Below are positions 1 to 6,861 of a DNA stretch of 12,455 nt, piece by piece (position 1 is the first letter of the stretch; each line of letters begins with the position of its first letter). The position numbers and the translations under genes are program-made. The notes beneath the pieces were generated by a model that ran no database searches, was not told the origin of the DNA, and saw only the letters and a program-made list of their open reading frames with translations. The stretch spans positions 1 to 12,455 of the forward strand of contig CAMIIY010000022.1 of the NCBI GenBank assembly GCA_946221045.1, written 5' to 3'. The stretch is from an uncultured Oceanospirillaceae bacterium. GTDB lineage: Bacteria; Pseudomonadota; Gammaproteobacteria; Pseudomonadales; Balneatricaceae.

Positions 1-25
1 CCCACTCAATAAAGGGATCTAACGC

Positions 26-277
26 ATGGTAACAATTCGTTTGTCTCGCGGCGGCGCCAAAAAGCGTCCTTTCTATCACATTTCGGTGGCTGACTCGCGT
101 AATGCGCGTGATGGTCGCTTTATTGAGCGGATCGGTTTCTTTAACCCGTCTGCACGTGGTCAGGAAGAGCGTCTGCGTCTCGCTCTGGATCGCGTTGAAT
201 ACTGGCAGGGTAAAGGTGCACAGCTGTCTGAGCGTGTAGCGACTCTGGTTAAGGAAGCGAAAAAAGCGTCAGCGTAA
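26..277 (+). CDS. rpsP: 30S ribosomal protein S16
   Basis: Small-subunit ribosomal protein that binds 16S rRNA early in 30S assembly. The 83-residue length is normal for the family. The N-terminus ([19 protein letters not shown]) and the following stretch with DSR, RDGRFIE and GFFNP motifs (about residues 23-41) are textbook S16. The ATG is preceded by a good Shine-Dalgarno sequence, AAAGGGA at 11-17, 8 nt upstream. Codons are strongly biased towards CGT and CTG, as expected of an abundant protein. It is the first gene of the rpsP-rimM-trmD-rplS operon; the operon promoter must lie left of the window, since only 25 nt precede the start. Confidence 0.98.
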   Translation: MVTIRLSRGGAKKRPFYHISVADSRNARDGRFIERIGFFNPSARGQEERLRLALDRVEYWQGKGAQLSERVATLVKEAKKASA

Positions 278-300
278 TTGCTGACCGATCAGGTAGCCGG

Positions 301-834
301 ATGAGCAGTAAGAACAGCGAAGAGACTGTTGTACTTGGCAGTGTTACTGCGGTCTACGGAGTCAAAGGTTGGGTGAAAATCTTCTCCCATACTGATCCCA
401 TAGAAAACATCTTCAGCTACAAACCCTGGTTAATGGAGTTTGATGGTGTCTGGAAGCCGGTTGCGGTGGAAGATGGCAAACCTCATGGCAAGGGCCTGAT
501 CGCCAAACTGACAGGCATAAATGATCGTGATCTGGCTGCTGCATACTGCGGCAAAGAGATTCGCGTTGACGCCGGCCAGTTACCCGTCCTTGAAGAGGGT
601 GAGTATTACTGGAGTCAGTTGGAAAATTTATTGGTTTATACCGAGTCCGGCGTATTGCTGGGCAAGGTGAGTCACCTGATGGAAACCGGCTCAAATGATG
701 TGCTGGTGGTGAAGGGAACCGAACAAAGCATCGATCGCAAGCAGCGGTTGTTGCCCTGGTTGCCGGATCAGGTGGTAAAAGAGATTGACCTGGAATCAGG
801 TACCATGCGGGTCGACTGGGACCCGGAGTTCTGA
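301..834 (+). CDS. rimM: 16S rRNA processing / ribosome maturation factor RimM
   Basis: RimM binds ribosomal protein S19 and assists maturation of the 30S head domain. The protein is 177 residues, within the usual range. The N-terminal RimM domain opens with the hallmark GSVTAVYGVKGWVKI at residues 13-27, followed by TD at 31-32. The C-terminal PRC-barrel half begins near EYYWSQLENL (101-110), contains ETGSNDVLVVKG (128-139), and ends in the typical DWDPEF. It starts 23 nt after the rpsP stop with only a modest ribosome site (CAGGTAG, about 291-297). That fits the known pattern in which RimM and TrmD are made in far smaller amounts than the flanking ribosomal proteins. Arginine and leucine codons are less biased than in rpsP. 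Confidence 0.97.
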   Translation: MSSKNSEETVVLGSVTAVYGVKGWVKIFSHTDPIENIFSYKPWLMEFDGVWKPVAVEDGKPHGKGLIAKLTGINDRDLAAAYCGKEIRVDAGQLPVLEEGEYYWSQLENLLVYTESGVLLGKVSHLMETGSNDVLVVKGTEQSIDRKQRLLPWLPDQVVKEIDLESGTMRVDWDPEF

Positions 835-837
835 ACC

Positions 838-1587
838 GTGTGGTTCGGTGTGGTTACTCTCTTCCCGGAGATGTTTGAAGCAATCACGAGCTTTGGCGTC
901 AGCGGAAGAGCGGTAAAGAATGGTTTGATACAGCTGCAGTGCTGGAGTCCAAGAGACTTCGCATATGACAAGCATCGCACTGTAGATGACCGGCCTTATG
1001 GTGGTGGCCCCGGCATGTTAATGAAGGTGCAGCCACTGCGGAATGCGATCCAGGCAGCCAGAGAGGCTGCTGGCGGTGAGGCAAAGGTGATCTACCTCTC
1101 GCCCCAGGGACGCAAACTGGACCATAAAGGTGTGCAGGAGTTGGCTGAACAGAAACGGCTGATCCTGGTAGCAGGGCGCTATGAAGGTATTGATGAGCGC
1201 CTGCTGGAGACTGAAATTGATGAGGAATGGTCGCTGGGCGATTTTGTGCTCAGCGGTGGTGAACTGCCAGCCATGACCCTGATAGATGCAGTTTCCCGAC
1301 TGGTGCCCGGCGTGCTCGGACATCAGAATTCGGCTACTGAGGATTCGTTTTGTGATGGCCTGCTGGACTGTCCGCACTACACCCGTCCGGAACAGCTTGA
1401 CAGCATGGACGTACCTGAAGTGTTGCTGAGCGGCAACCACGAGGAGATCAGACGCTGGCGTCTGAAACAGCAACTGGGCAGAACCTGGCAACGCCGGCCT
1501 GACCTGCTGGAAAACCTCGAACTCACCGCCGAGCAGCAGTCATTGTTAACTGATTTTATCCGGGAGACCAAAGGGTCCGACGGTTGA
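838..1587 (+). CDS. trmD: tRNA (guanine37-N1)-methyltransferase TrmD
   Basis: SPOUT-class enzyme that uses S-adenosylmethionine to methylate N1 of G37 in tRNAs, preventing +1 frameshifting; essential in most bacteria. It has 249 residues against about 255 in E. coli. It begins with the family's MWxG..TLFPEMF signature. It carries [11 protein letters not shown] (52-62) and the trefoil-knot cofactor loops YLSPQG (86-91), GRYEGIDER (113-121) and [11 protein letters not shown] (132-142). Arg154 and Asp169 fall at the positions of the catalytic pair known from Haemophilus TrmD. The start codon is GTG, 3 nt after the rimM stop. Its ribosome site GGAG (825-828) lies inside the rimM 3' end, suggesting coupled translation. 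Confidence 0.98.
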   Translation: MWFGVVTLFPEMFEAITSFGVSGRAVKNGLIQLQCWSPRDFAYDKHRTVDDRPYGGGPGMLMKVQPLRNAIQAAREAAGGEAKVIYLSPQGRKLDHKGVQELAEQKRLILVAGRYEGIDERLLETEIDEEWSLGDFVLSGGELPAMTLIDAVSRLVPGVLGHQNSATEDSFCDGLLDCPHYTRPEQLDSMDVPEVLLSGNHEEIRRWRLKQQLGRTWQRRPDLLENLELTAEQQSLLTDFIRETKGSDG

Positions 1588-1605
1588 ATAGATTAGGAGC
1601 AAGCG

Positions 1606-1962
1606 ATGAGCGGCAAAAACCTGATTATTCAGCAGCTTGAAGCTGAACAGATGAGCAAAGAGATTCCTGAATTTGCACCGGGCGATACCGTTGTTGTTCA
1701 GGTTAAAGTAACTGAAGGTAACCGTACCCGTCTGCAGGCATATGAAGGCGTGGTGCTGGGTAAGCGTAACCGTGGTCTGAACTCCGCGTTTACTGTACGT
1801 AAAATCTCTCACGGTGTGGGTGTTGAGCGTACTTTCCAGACTTTCAGCCCAACTGTAGACAGCATCACTGTTAAGCGTCGTGGTGATGTACGTCAGGCTA
1901 AACTGTACTACCTGCGTGAGCGCAGTGGTAAGTCTGCACGTATCAAAGAAAAGCTTAACTAA
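1606..1962 (+). CDS. rplS: 50S ribosomal protein L19
   Basis: Large-subunit protein located at the 30S-50S interface. It has 118 residues against 115 in E. coli, the extra ones being in a slightly longer N-terminus. Diagnostic stretches are [51 protein letters not shown] and the C-terminal AKLYYLRER...ARIKEKLN. A strong ribosome site AGGAG (1595-1599) precedes the ATG by 6 nt. Arginine codons are almost all CGT, contrasting with the mixed CGG/AGA/CGC use in trmD just upstream, as expected of a highly translated ribosomal gene. It is the last gene of the operon; a Rho-independent terminator follows 18 nt after the stop. Confidence 0.98.
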   Translation: MSGKNLIIQQLEAEQMSKEIPEFAPGDTVVVQVKVTEGNRTRLQAYEGVVLGKRNRGLNSAFTVRKISHGVGVERTFQTFSPTVDSITVKRRGDVRQAKLYYLRERSGKSARIKEKLN

Positions 1963-1980
1963 GCTAGCCTTGATGCATAG

Positions 1981-2006
1981 AAAAACGGCCTGAGGGCCGT
2001 TTTTTT
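1981..2006 (+). terminator. Rho-independent terminator of the rpsP-rplS operon
   Basis: CGGCC (1986-1990) pairs with GGCCG (1995-1999) around a TGAG loop. The stem is extended by five A residues (1981-1985) facing the T-tract 2000-2006. Because of the A-run on the left it could also act on any transcript coming from the right, but no opposing gene is seen. Confidence 0.93.
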
Positions 2007-2104
2007 GTATCTGCACCACCGGACTGGATTTTCTTCTGTTTCGGCCGTTAACTGTTGAGGCGTGCGCTGGTTTTTTTAACCACACTCAATTAAGGTTTAT
2101 ACGG

Positions 2105-2146
2105 ATGATCACGCCCATTATGGAATTGCTCAAAAGCGGAGTCTAA
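2105..2146 (+). CDS. possible 13-codon leader ORF
   Basis: A very short ATG-started frame encodes MITPIMELLKSGV. It is preceded by AAGG (2092-2095), 9 nt from its ATG. It stops 4 nt before the GTG of the next gene, in a different frame. The arrangement could allow translational coupling of the 464-codon gene downstream, whose own ribosome site (GGAG, 2138-2141) lies inside this mini-ORF. I do not recognise the peptide and a frame this short can arise by chance. Confidence 0.25.
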   Translation: MITPIMELLKSGV

Positions 2147-2150
2147 AGCC

Positions 2151-3545
2151 GTGCTGGCGACATTAAGAGTTCTGAAAGCACTGATTCTTCTGGTGTTGTT
2201 TGTCGGGTTGCTGGCGGCGTCAGCGTATTTGTATGCCTGGTGGCAGGTGACCCGAACCGCTGATGCACTGAAAAATACCATCGCGCCCTTCCTGGATATG
2301 CGCTATGACAGCGTTGAAATTGATCCTCTTCAGTCTGAAGCAGGCTTGCTGAATGTACGCTTGACGCCTGTCGGTATGCAGGATGCTGTGCTTGTTGAGC
2401 GGATGGTGTTTAAAACAGCTAACCCATGGTCGCTGTTAATGGCACCGACCAATCTCGAGAAGGGGCGTTTACCGGAGGCTTTTTCATTTGTTGTTTCCGG
2501 CATCAATTTTGATCTGCAGAGTGACTTTATGCAGATGCTTACTGCGCAGACGGCAGCTATGCAGGCGCAGGTGGGAACCAGTTATGAAACCCTAGGCTGT
2601 GGCGACCTTAATCTGATGGGTTTGAAACAGTGGCAGCAGATGGGGTTCCGTCAGTTGACTTCCGACCTTCAGTTGAATTACCGGATGGACCCGCTGGTTC
2701 AGTCAGCCCGATTCGATCTGTTTGCAGAAACAGCGGGTGTGGCCAGAGTTGAGAGTTCGCTGCAGATAGGGGTGAGTGAACAGCAGCCAACACTGGCCGG
2801 GTTGATGACACCCAATACCCTGCTGGAAAGCATCGAAGTGAGAATGCAGGATCTGGGCTACAACCTGCGCCGTAATCGCCTGTGTGCCCAGCTAAACGAA
2901 GAAGAAGTTGCTGAATACCGTACTCGCTACCGGGAAATGCTGGCGATCCGGTTGGCACAGGATGGGTGGTCGATTCCTGTGGCGTTGCTGGACGCCTATG
3001 ACACCCTGAATAATCCAGGTGGTTCCATGCTGGTGCGGGTAAGACCACAGATGGTGATGGGCCCCCAGGCCGCCGCATTGCTGCAGCAACCGGGTGACTT
3101 GCTGGCCGTGCTCAAACCCTATGTTGAATTTTCAGGTAAACCCGCCTCGGTGCAGGATGTACGCTGGGATCCAAATAAAAAACAAAAGCCTGCTCTGGCT
3201 GAGCCGTCACCGGCTACTCCGGCTGAGAGTGAATCTGCAACTGCCAGTACAGAGGCGGACGATACGGCCTCTGAGACCCGCGCAGAGCGCCTGGCCGGCA
3301 TAGGCAAGCCTCTGATTGTGCTGCCTCAACCGAAAACCCTGCAGCGGGTGAAAGTGCATGAGCTGAGTGGTCATATTGGCCAGCATGCGGTATTGCGGAC
3401 CTATTTCGGACGCCGGGTCGAGGGGCGAATAGTCTCTGTTACCGGAGCTGAAGTTGTGATTGAGCACCGGCCTCCCGATGGTCGCGGTACGGCGACCTAC
3501 CCAATCGCCCGTGACAAAATACAAGTGGCAGAAGTGCTGTTCTGA
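2151..3545 (+). CDS. uncharacterised single-pass membrane-anchored protein (464 aa)
   Basis: I do not recognise this protein as a named family. It has one N-terminal hydrophobic segment (about residues 10-30) preceded by Arg6 and Lys9, so most of the chain is predicted to be periplasmic. Residues about 44-335 look beta-rich, with no catalytic motif I can see and only two cysteines, Cys150 and Cys245. Residues about 342-380 form a low-complexity Ala/Pro/Ser/Glu/Thr linker. The last ~65 residues (about 398-464) look like a small SH3- or Sm-like beta barrel, with GRRVEGRIVSVTGAEVVIEH at 420-439. Translation starts at GTG with GGAG 9 nt upstream; no better in-frame start precedes the membrane segment. 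xerD begins 6 nt after its stop, so the two are probably co-transcribed. AsmA- or YdgA-like envelope proteins are a possible distant comparison, not a firm call. Confidence 0.85.
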   Translation: MLATLRVLKALILLVLFVGLLAASAYLYAWWQVTRTADALKNTIAPFLDMRYDSVEIDPLQSEAGLLNVRLTPVGMQDAVLVERMVFKTANPWSLLMAPTNLEKGRLPEAFSFVVSGINFDLQSDFMQMLTAQTAAMQAQVGTSYETLGCGDLNLMGLKQWQQMGFRQLTSDLQLNYRMDPLVQSARFDLFAETAGVARVESSLQIGVSEQQPTLAGLMTPNTLLESIEVRMQDLGYNLRRNRLCAQLNEEEVAEYRTRYREMLAIRLAQDGWSIPVALLDAYDTLNNPGGSMLVRVRPQMVMGPQAAALLQQPGDLLAVLKPYVEFSGKPASVQDVRWDPNKKQKPALAEPSPATPAESESATASTEADDTASETRAERLAGIGKPLIVLPQPKTLQRVKVHELSGHIGQHAVLRTYFGRRVEGRIVSVTGAEVVIEHRPPDGRGTATYPIARDKIQVAEVLF

Positions 3546-3551
3546 GTCCCG

Positions 3552-4481
3552 ATGGCGGTCAGTCACGAACAACCGGCGCTGACTCAGCAGTCAGAGAGTC
3601 AGATTGAAACCTATCTGGATGCAATCTGGATGGAGAAAGGGCTCAGTGATAATACGCTGGGGTCCTATCGCCGCGACCTGCGTGCGTTTGCCGGCTGGCT
3701 CGAAGCGCAGGGGGTGTTGCTGTTGCGTTGTCAGCGCAAAAACCTGCAACAGTATCTGACCTGGCGGCTCAAACAGCGTCTCAAACCCAGTTCAACAGCC
3801 CGCATGCTGTCCTGCTTGCGGGGGTTCTACCGTTTTCAGCTGCGCGAAAATCAGATCACTGAAGATCCTACCTTGCTGATCGAAAGCCCCAAACAGGGGC
3901 GACCTCTCCCTAAAACTCTGACCGAACATGATGTTGAACAGCTTCTGGCTGCGCCTCAGCTGGACGATGTGGTGCAGTTTCGTGACCGGGTCATGCTGGA
4001 GGTGTTATACGCCACCGGTATGCGGGTCAGTGAGCTGGTCGGTCTTGAATTGCAGATGATGAATCTGAATCTGGGGGTTATCCGGGTGATTGGTAAGGGG
4101 AATAAAGAGCGTCTGGTGCCCTTGGGCGAGGAGGCTGTGGGCTGGCTCAGGCGTTATCTGGATCAGGTCAGACCGCTGTTGCTGAAGGCTTCAGATACAG
4201 CGTTGGAGGCGGTTTTCCCCAGTCGGCGTGGTCAGTTTATGACCCGCCAGACCTTCTGGCACCGTATCAAACATCATGCGCTGGTGGCGGGCATTGATAA
4301 ACCGCTGTCGCCTCACGTATTGCGACACGCGTTTGCAACGCACCTGTTGAATCATGGCGCTGATCTGCGGGTGGTGCAGATGCTGCTTGGACACAGTGAT
4401 CTTTCGACCACCCAGATATACACCCATGTGGCCCAACAGCGCCTGCAGAGTTTGCATCAACAGCACCATCCGCGGGGCTGA
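3552..4481 (+). CDS. xerD: site-specific tyrosine recombinase XerD
   Basis: With XerC, this enzyme resolves chromosome dimers at dif under FtsK control in the cytoplasm. The 309-residue protein has an N-terminal SAM-like core-binding domain (about 15-105, with LSDNTLGSYRRDL) and a C-terminal catalytic domain. The full set of active-site residues is visible: Arg158 (TGMRVSEL), Lys182 (GKGNKER), His255 and Arg258 (SPHVLRHAFATH), His281 (LLGHSDL) and the nucleophile Tyr290 (TQIYTHV). It is called XerD rather than XerC because dsbC follows immediately, as in E. coli and Pseudomonas. It starts 6 nt after the upstream stop with no clear ribosome site, which suggests coupling. The N-terminus is about ten residues longer than in E. 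coli. Confidence 0.95.
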   Translation: MAVSHEQPALTQQSESQIETYLDAIWMEKGLSDNTLGSYRRDLRAFAGWLEAQGVLLLRCQRKNLQQYLTWRLKQRLKPSSTARMLSCLRGFYRFQLRENQITEDPTLLIESPKQGRPLPKTLTEHDVEQLLAAPQLDDVVQFRDRVMLEVLYATGMRVSELVGLELQMMNLNLGVIRVIGKGNKERLVPLGEEAVGWLRRYLDQVRPLLLKASDTALEAVFPSRRGQFMTRQTFWHRIKHHALVAGIDKPLSPHVLRHAFATHLLNHGADLRVVQMLLGHSDLSTTQIYTHVAQQRLQSLHQQHHPRG

Positions 4482-4561
4482 ACTTGAATGAACTTGCTGT
4501 TATTCTGCCAGTCCTAGGATGAGGATGCTGCCGGCCGGTGGTAATGAGTATTGAGGGCTTT

Positions 4562-5299
4562 ATGAAGAAGTGTTTGGCGTTTTTGGGCTGTCTTTTCTGG
4601 GTCAATCTGGTTTGGGCTGTGGATGAAGATGTGGTCCAGCGTATCACCCAGAACCTGCAGCAGGTTGATGCCCGCATTGAGGTGCAATCGGTTAAGGATG
4701 CACCCATGGCCGGGATGTTTGAAGTTATTCTGTCATCTGGTGATGTGTTGTATGCCAATGAACAGGGTGAATATTTTCTGATTGGTCAGCTCTACCGTTT
4801 CAGTAAAGAGGATGGTTTTGTCAATCTGACCGAACAGCAGCGTAAGGTTAGCCGGAAAGAATTAATGGCTACAGTGGCGGATAAGGATACAGTGGTGTTT
4901 GCGCCAGAGGGTGAAGTGAAGGCCACGATTGATGTTTTCACCGATGTCGATTGTCCATACTGCCGTAAGCTGCATCAGGAAGTACCCAAGCTGAACGAGA
5001 TGGGCGTCAAAGTGCGTTATCTGGCGTTCCCACGTAAAGGTGAAGGCAGCCCGACATTTGATCAGATGGTATCTATCTGGTGTGCTGACGATGAAGCCAG
5101 GCAGGCCGCCATGACAGATGTTAAAACGGGTACCAAACTTGCAGCCACCACGTGTGAGAACCCCGTGAAAGCACAGTACCATCTGGGTCAGGATGTAGGT
5201 GTGACCGGTACTCCGGCCACTGTGCTTGAAGATGGTACGCTGGTGCCTGGTTATATGCCTGCCGCCAATATGCTGCGTATTCTGGGTCTTAGCAAGTAA
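4562..5299 (+). CDS. dsbC: periplasmic thiol:disulfide isomerase DsbC
   Basis: DsbC rearranges wrong disulfides in secreted proteins and is kept reduced by DsbD. The product is 245 residues. A signal peptide (MKK then a hydrophobic core) ends at VWA19, giving a mature protein close to the E. coli size. The N-terminal dimerisation region (about 20-85) is followed by a thioredoxin-fold domain. That domain has CPYC at 131-134, a second cysteine pair Cys174/Cys198, and the cis-proline loop TGTP at 215-218. Upstream in-frame starts exist (GTG 4538, ATG 4544). ATG 4562 is preferred because it gives a normal signal peptide and has GAGGG at 4553-4557, although the spacing is only 4 nt. The active site is CPYC where E. 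coli has CGYC. Confidence 0.95.
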   Translation: MKKCLAFLGCLFWVNLVWAVDEDVVQRITQNLQQVDARIEVQSVKDAPMAGMFEVILSSGDVLYANEQGEYFLIGQLYRFSKEDGFVNLTEQQRKVSRKELMATVADKDTVVFAPEGEVKATIDVFTDVDCPYCRKLHQEVPKLNEMGVKVRYLAFPRKGEGSPTFDQMVSIWCADDEARQAAMTDVKTGTKLAATTCENPVKAQYHLGQDVGVTGTPATVLEDGTLVPGYMPAANMLRILGLSK

Positions 5300-5310
5300 C
5301 CGTTTGCCGT

Positions 5311-5344
5311 AACCGTGTCCCGGCCTCGTGCCGGAGTGACGGTT
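5311..5344 (+). terminator. hairpin after dsbC, weak terminator candidate
   Basis: AACCGT (5311-5316) pairs with ACGGTT (5339-5344), and an inner CCGGC (5320-5324) pairs with GCCGG (5330-5334) around a 5-nt loop, with a small internal loop between the stems. It begins 11 nt after the dsbC stop. There is no T-tract after it, so it may be a 3'-end stabiliser or an inefficient terminator rather than a classical one. Confidence 0.45.
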
Positions 5345-5460
5345 GTTGCCTCAGGGCGGTGCGCAGTGTCTGTTGCTGTATCGCCCGCCTTATCTCCTCT
5401 TTGCTTTTCTCAATCACCTGCAATATCTCTAATTGCATAGAGTCGTAAAACGCTTTTCGC

Positions 5461-5466
5461 TATAAT
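5461..5466 (+). promoter_or_regulatory. -10 box of the probable hom-thrC promoter
   Basis: A perfect TATAAT lies 79 nt upstream of the hom start codon. It is followed by a GC-rich discriminator (GCGCCAC, 5467-5473), giving an expected transcription start near 5473-5476. No good -35 hexamer sits at 16-18 nt spacing (TAGAGT at 5438-5443 is the 17-nt candidate). The upstream sequence is A/T-rich. The string CTATAATGCGCCAC (5460-5473) is, as I recall it, the same as the -10/discriminator of E. coli rrnB P1. Confidence 0.65.
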
Positions 5467-5487
5467 GCGCCACTTAGTTTTGCGCTG

Positions 5488-5506
5488 CGGGTAAAACCCG
5501 TTGTTT
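5488..5506 (+). promoter_or_regulatory. small hairpin plus T-rich run in the hom leader
   Basis: CGGGT (5488-5492) pairs with ACCCG (5496-5500) around an AAA loop, followed by TTGTTT (5501-5506). It would lie about 15 nt into the hom transcript. It resembles a minimal terminator, but the stem is only 5 bp. There is no ATG-started leader peptide between the predicted start and the hairpin, so classical threonine attenuation is not supported. Confidence 0.3.
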
Positions 5507-5545
5507 CGTCGATCAAAACGTCCAGCGAAAAGATGAGGTGCACAG

Positions 5546-6847
5546 TTGAAACCGGTAAAAGTGGGAATCTGCGGACTGGGAACAGTCGGTGGCGGCACAT
5601 TCAATGTTCTGAAACGTAACGCCGAAGAGATTGCGCGCCGTGCAGGCCGCCAAATCATTGTTGAGCAGATTGGCACCCGGCATGAAAACCCGGCCTGCGA
5701 TACCAAAGGCACTCAGATTACAGCCGATATTTTTGAAGTGGCCAGCAACCCTGAAGTGGATGTGGTGGTTGAGCTGATCGGTGGTTATGACGTGGCGCGC
5801 CAGTTGGTTATGACCGCCATTGAAAATGGCAAACATGTGGTCACGGCCAACAAAGCGCTGATCGCGGTGCATGGCAACGAAATTTTTGAAGTGGCACAGA
5901 AGAAAAACGTCATGGTGGCGTTTGAAGCTTCTGTGGCGGGCGGTATCCCGATCATCAAGGCGATCCGCGAAGGCCTGGCCTCTAACCGTATCAACTGGCT
6001 GGCGGGCATTATCAACGGTACCGGCAATTTCATCATGACCGAGATGCGTGAAAAGGGTCGTGACTTTGAAGATGTTCTGAAAGAAGCCCAGGCACTGGGC
6101 TATGCCGAAGCCGATCCGACCTTTGATGTGGAAGGTATCGATGCCGCGCATAAGCTGACCATTCTGGCCTCGCTGGCGTTTGGTATCCCGCTGCAGTTTG
6201 AGAAAGCCTATACCGAAGGTATCAGCCAGATTACCCGGGAAGATGTGCAGTATGCTGAAGAGCTGGGTTACCGCATCAAGCACCTGGGTATCAGCCGCAA
6301 TGCAGCTGAAGGCATTGAGCTGCGCGTGCACCCAACTCTGATTCCTCAGTCTGCGCTGATTGCCAACGTCAATGGTGTGATGAACGCAGTGATGGTCGAT
6401 GGTGATGCTGTGGGCCAGACCCTCTACTACGGTGCGGGTGCCGGTGCCGAACCAACGGCCTCTGCTGTGGTTTCCGATATTATTGATGTGGTGCGTACCC
6501 TGACTGCTGACCGTGATAACCGTGTGCCGCATCTGGCGTTCCAGCCTTCTGCGCTGTCAGATGTGCCGGTACTGCCGATTCAGCAGACTGAAAGTGCGTT
6601 CTACTTGCGCATGAACGCGGTCGAAAAACCGGGTGTACTGGCGAAGGTCAGTACCATTCTGGGTGAAGAGGGCATCAACATTGAAGCCATTATTCAGAAA
6701 GAAACCAAAGAATACCAAGTGCCGGTGATTATTCTGACGCAGCGTGTGCTGGAACAGAAAATGAACGAAGCGATTGCCCGGATTGAAGCTCTGGAAGAGA
6801 TCAGTGGCCAGGTAACCCGTATTCGCGTAGAACAGTTCACCGCCTGA
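5546..6847 (+). CDS. hom: homoserine dehydrogenase (monofunctional, ACT domain)
   Basis: Reduces aspartate semialdehyde to homoserine with NAD(P)H, the branch point to threonine and methionine. The protein has 433 residues. The Rossmann NAD(P)-binding domain opens with CGLGTVGGG (9-17). Lys103 (TANKAL) lies in the catalytic region. Asp199 and Lys203 (GIDAAHKL) match the conserved catalytic Asp/Lys pair of the family. A C-terminal ACT domain (about 351-425, starting AFYLRMNAVEKPGVLAK) is expected to mediate threonine feedback. No aspartokinase is fused, unlike E. coli ThrA. The start is TTG: the conserved MKPVKVGICGLG begins there, GAGGTG (5535-5540) sits 5 nt upstream, and the nearby ATG at 5533 is out of frame. 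thrC follows after 14 nt. Confidence 0.97.
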   Translation: MKPVKVGICGLGTVGGGTFNVLKRNAEEIARRAGRQIIVEQIGTRHENPACDTKGTQITADIFEVASNPEVDVVVELIGGYDVARQLVMTAIENGKHVVTANKALIAVHGNEIFEVAQKKNVMVAFEASVAGGIPIIKAIREGLASNRINWLAGIINGTGNFIMTEMREKGRDFEDVLKEAQALGYAEADPTFDVEGIDAAHKLTILASLAFGIPLQFEKAYTEGISQITREDVQYAEELGYRIKHLGISRNAAEGIELRVHPTLIPQSALIANVNGVMNAVMVDGDAVGQTLYYGAGAGAEPTASAVVSDIIDVVRTLTADRDNRVPHLAFQPSALSDVPVLPIQQTESAFYLRMNAVEKPGVLAKVSTILGEEGINIEAIIQKETKEYQVPVIILTQRVLEQKMNEAIARIEALEEISGQVTRIRVEQFTA

Positions 6848-6861
6848 GCAGGAGTGATTCA

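Noticed and set aside
1546..2085. 179-codon minus-strand frame spanning rplS and the terminator
   Set aside because: It crosses rplS and its terminator and has no recognisable domain; the + strand explains the region completely.
2007..2104. Possible promoter for the unknown membrane gene (TTTAAC ... TATACG)
   Set aside because: 17-nt spacing, but only about 3/6 and 4/6 matches to consensus. A promoter must exist after the terminator, but I cannot place it.
4480..4530. Possible promoter between xerD and dsbC (TTGCTG ... TAGGAT)
   Set aside because: Hexamers are poor and the spacing is off (15 nt); no convincing pair could be fixed in the 80-nt gap.
4538..4561. Upstream GTG/ATG starts for dsbC
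   Set aside because: They would add charged and polar residues before an otherwise normal signal peptide; ATG 4562 has its own GAGGG site.
5513..6532. 339-codon open frame on the minus strand opposite hom
   Set aside because: It is fully antisense to a certain gene, rich in His/Gln/Asn with no recognisable domain, and explained by codon bias of hom leaving few stops in that frame.
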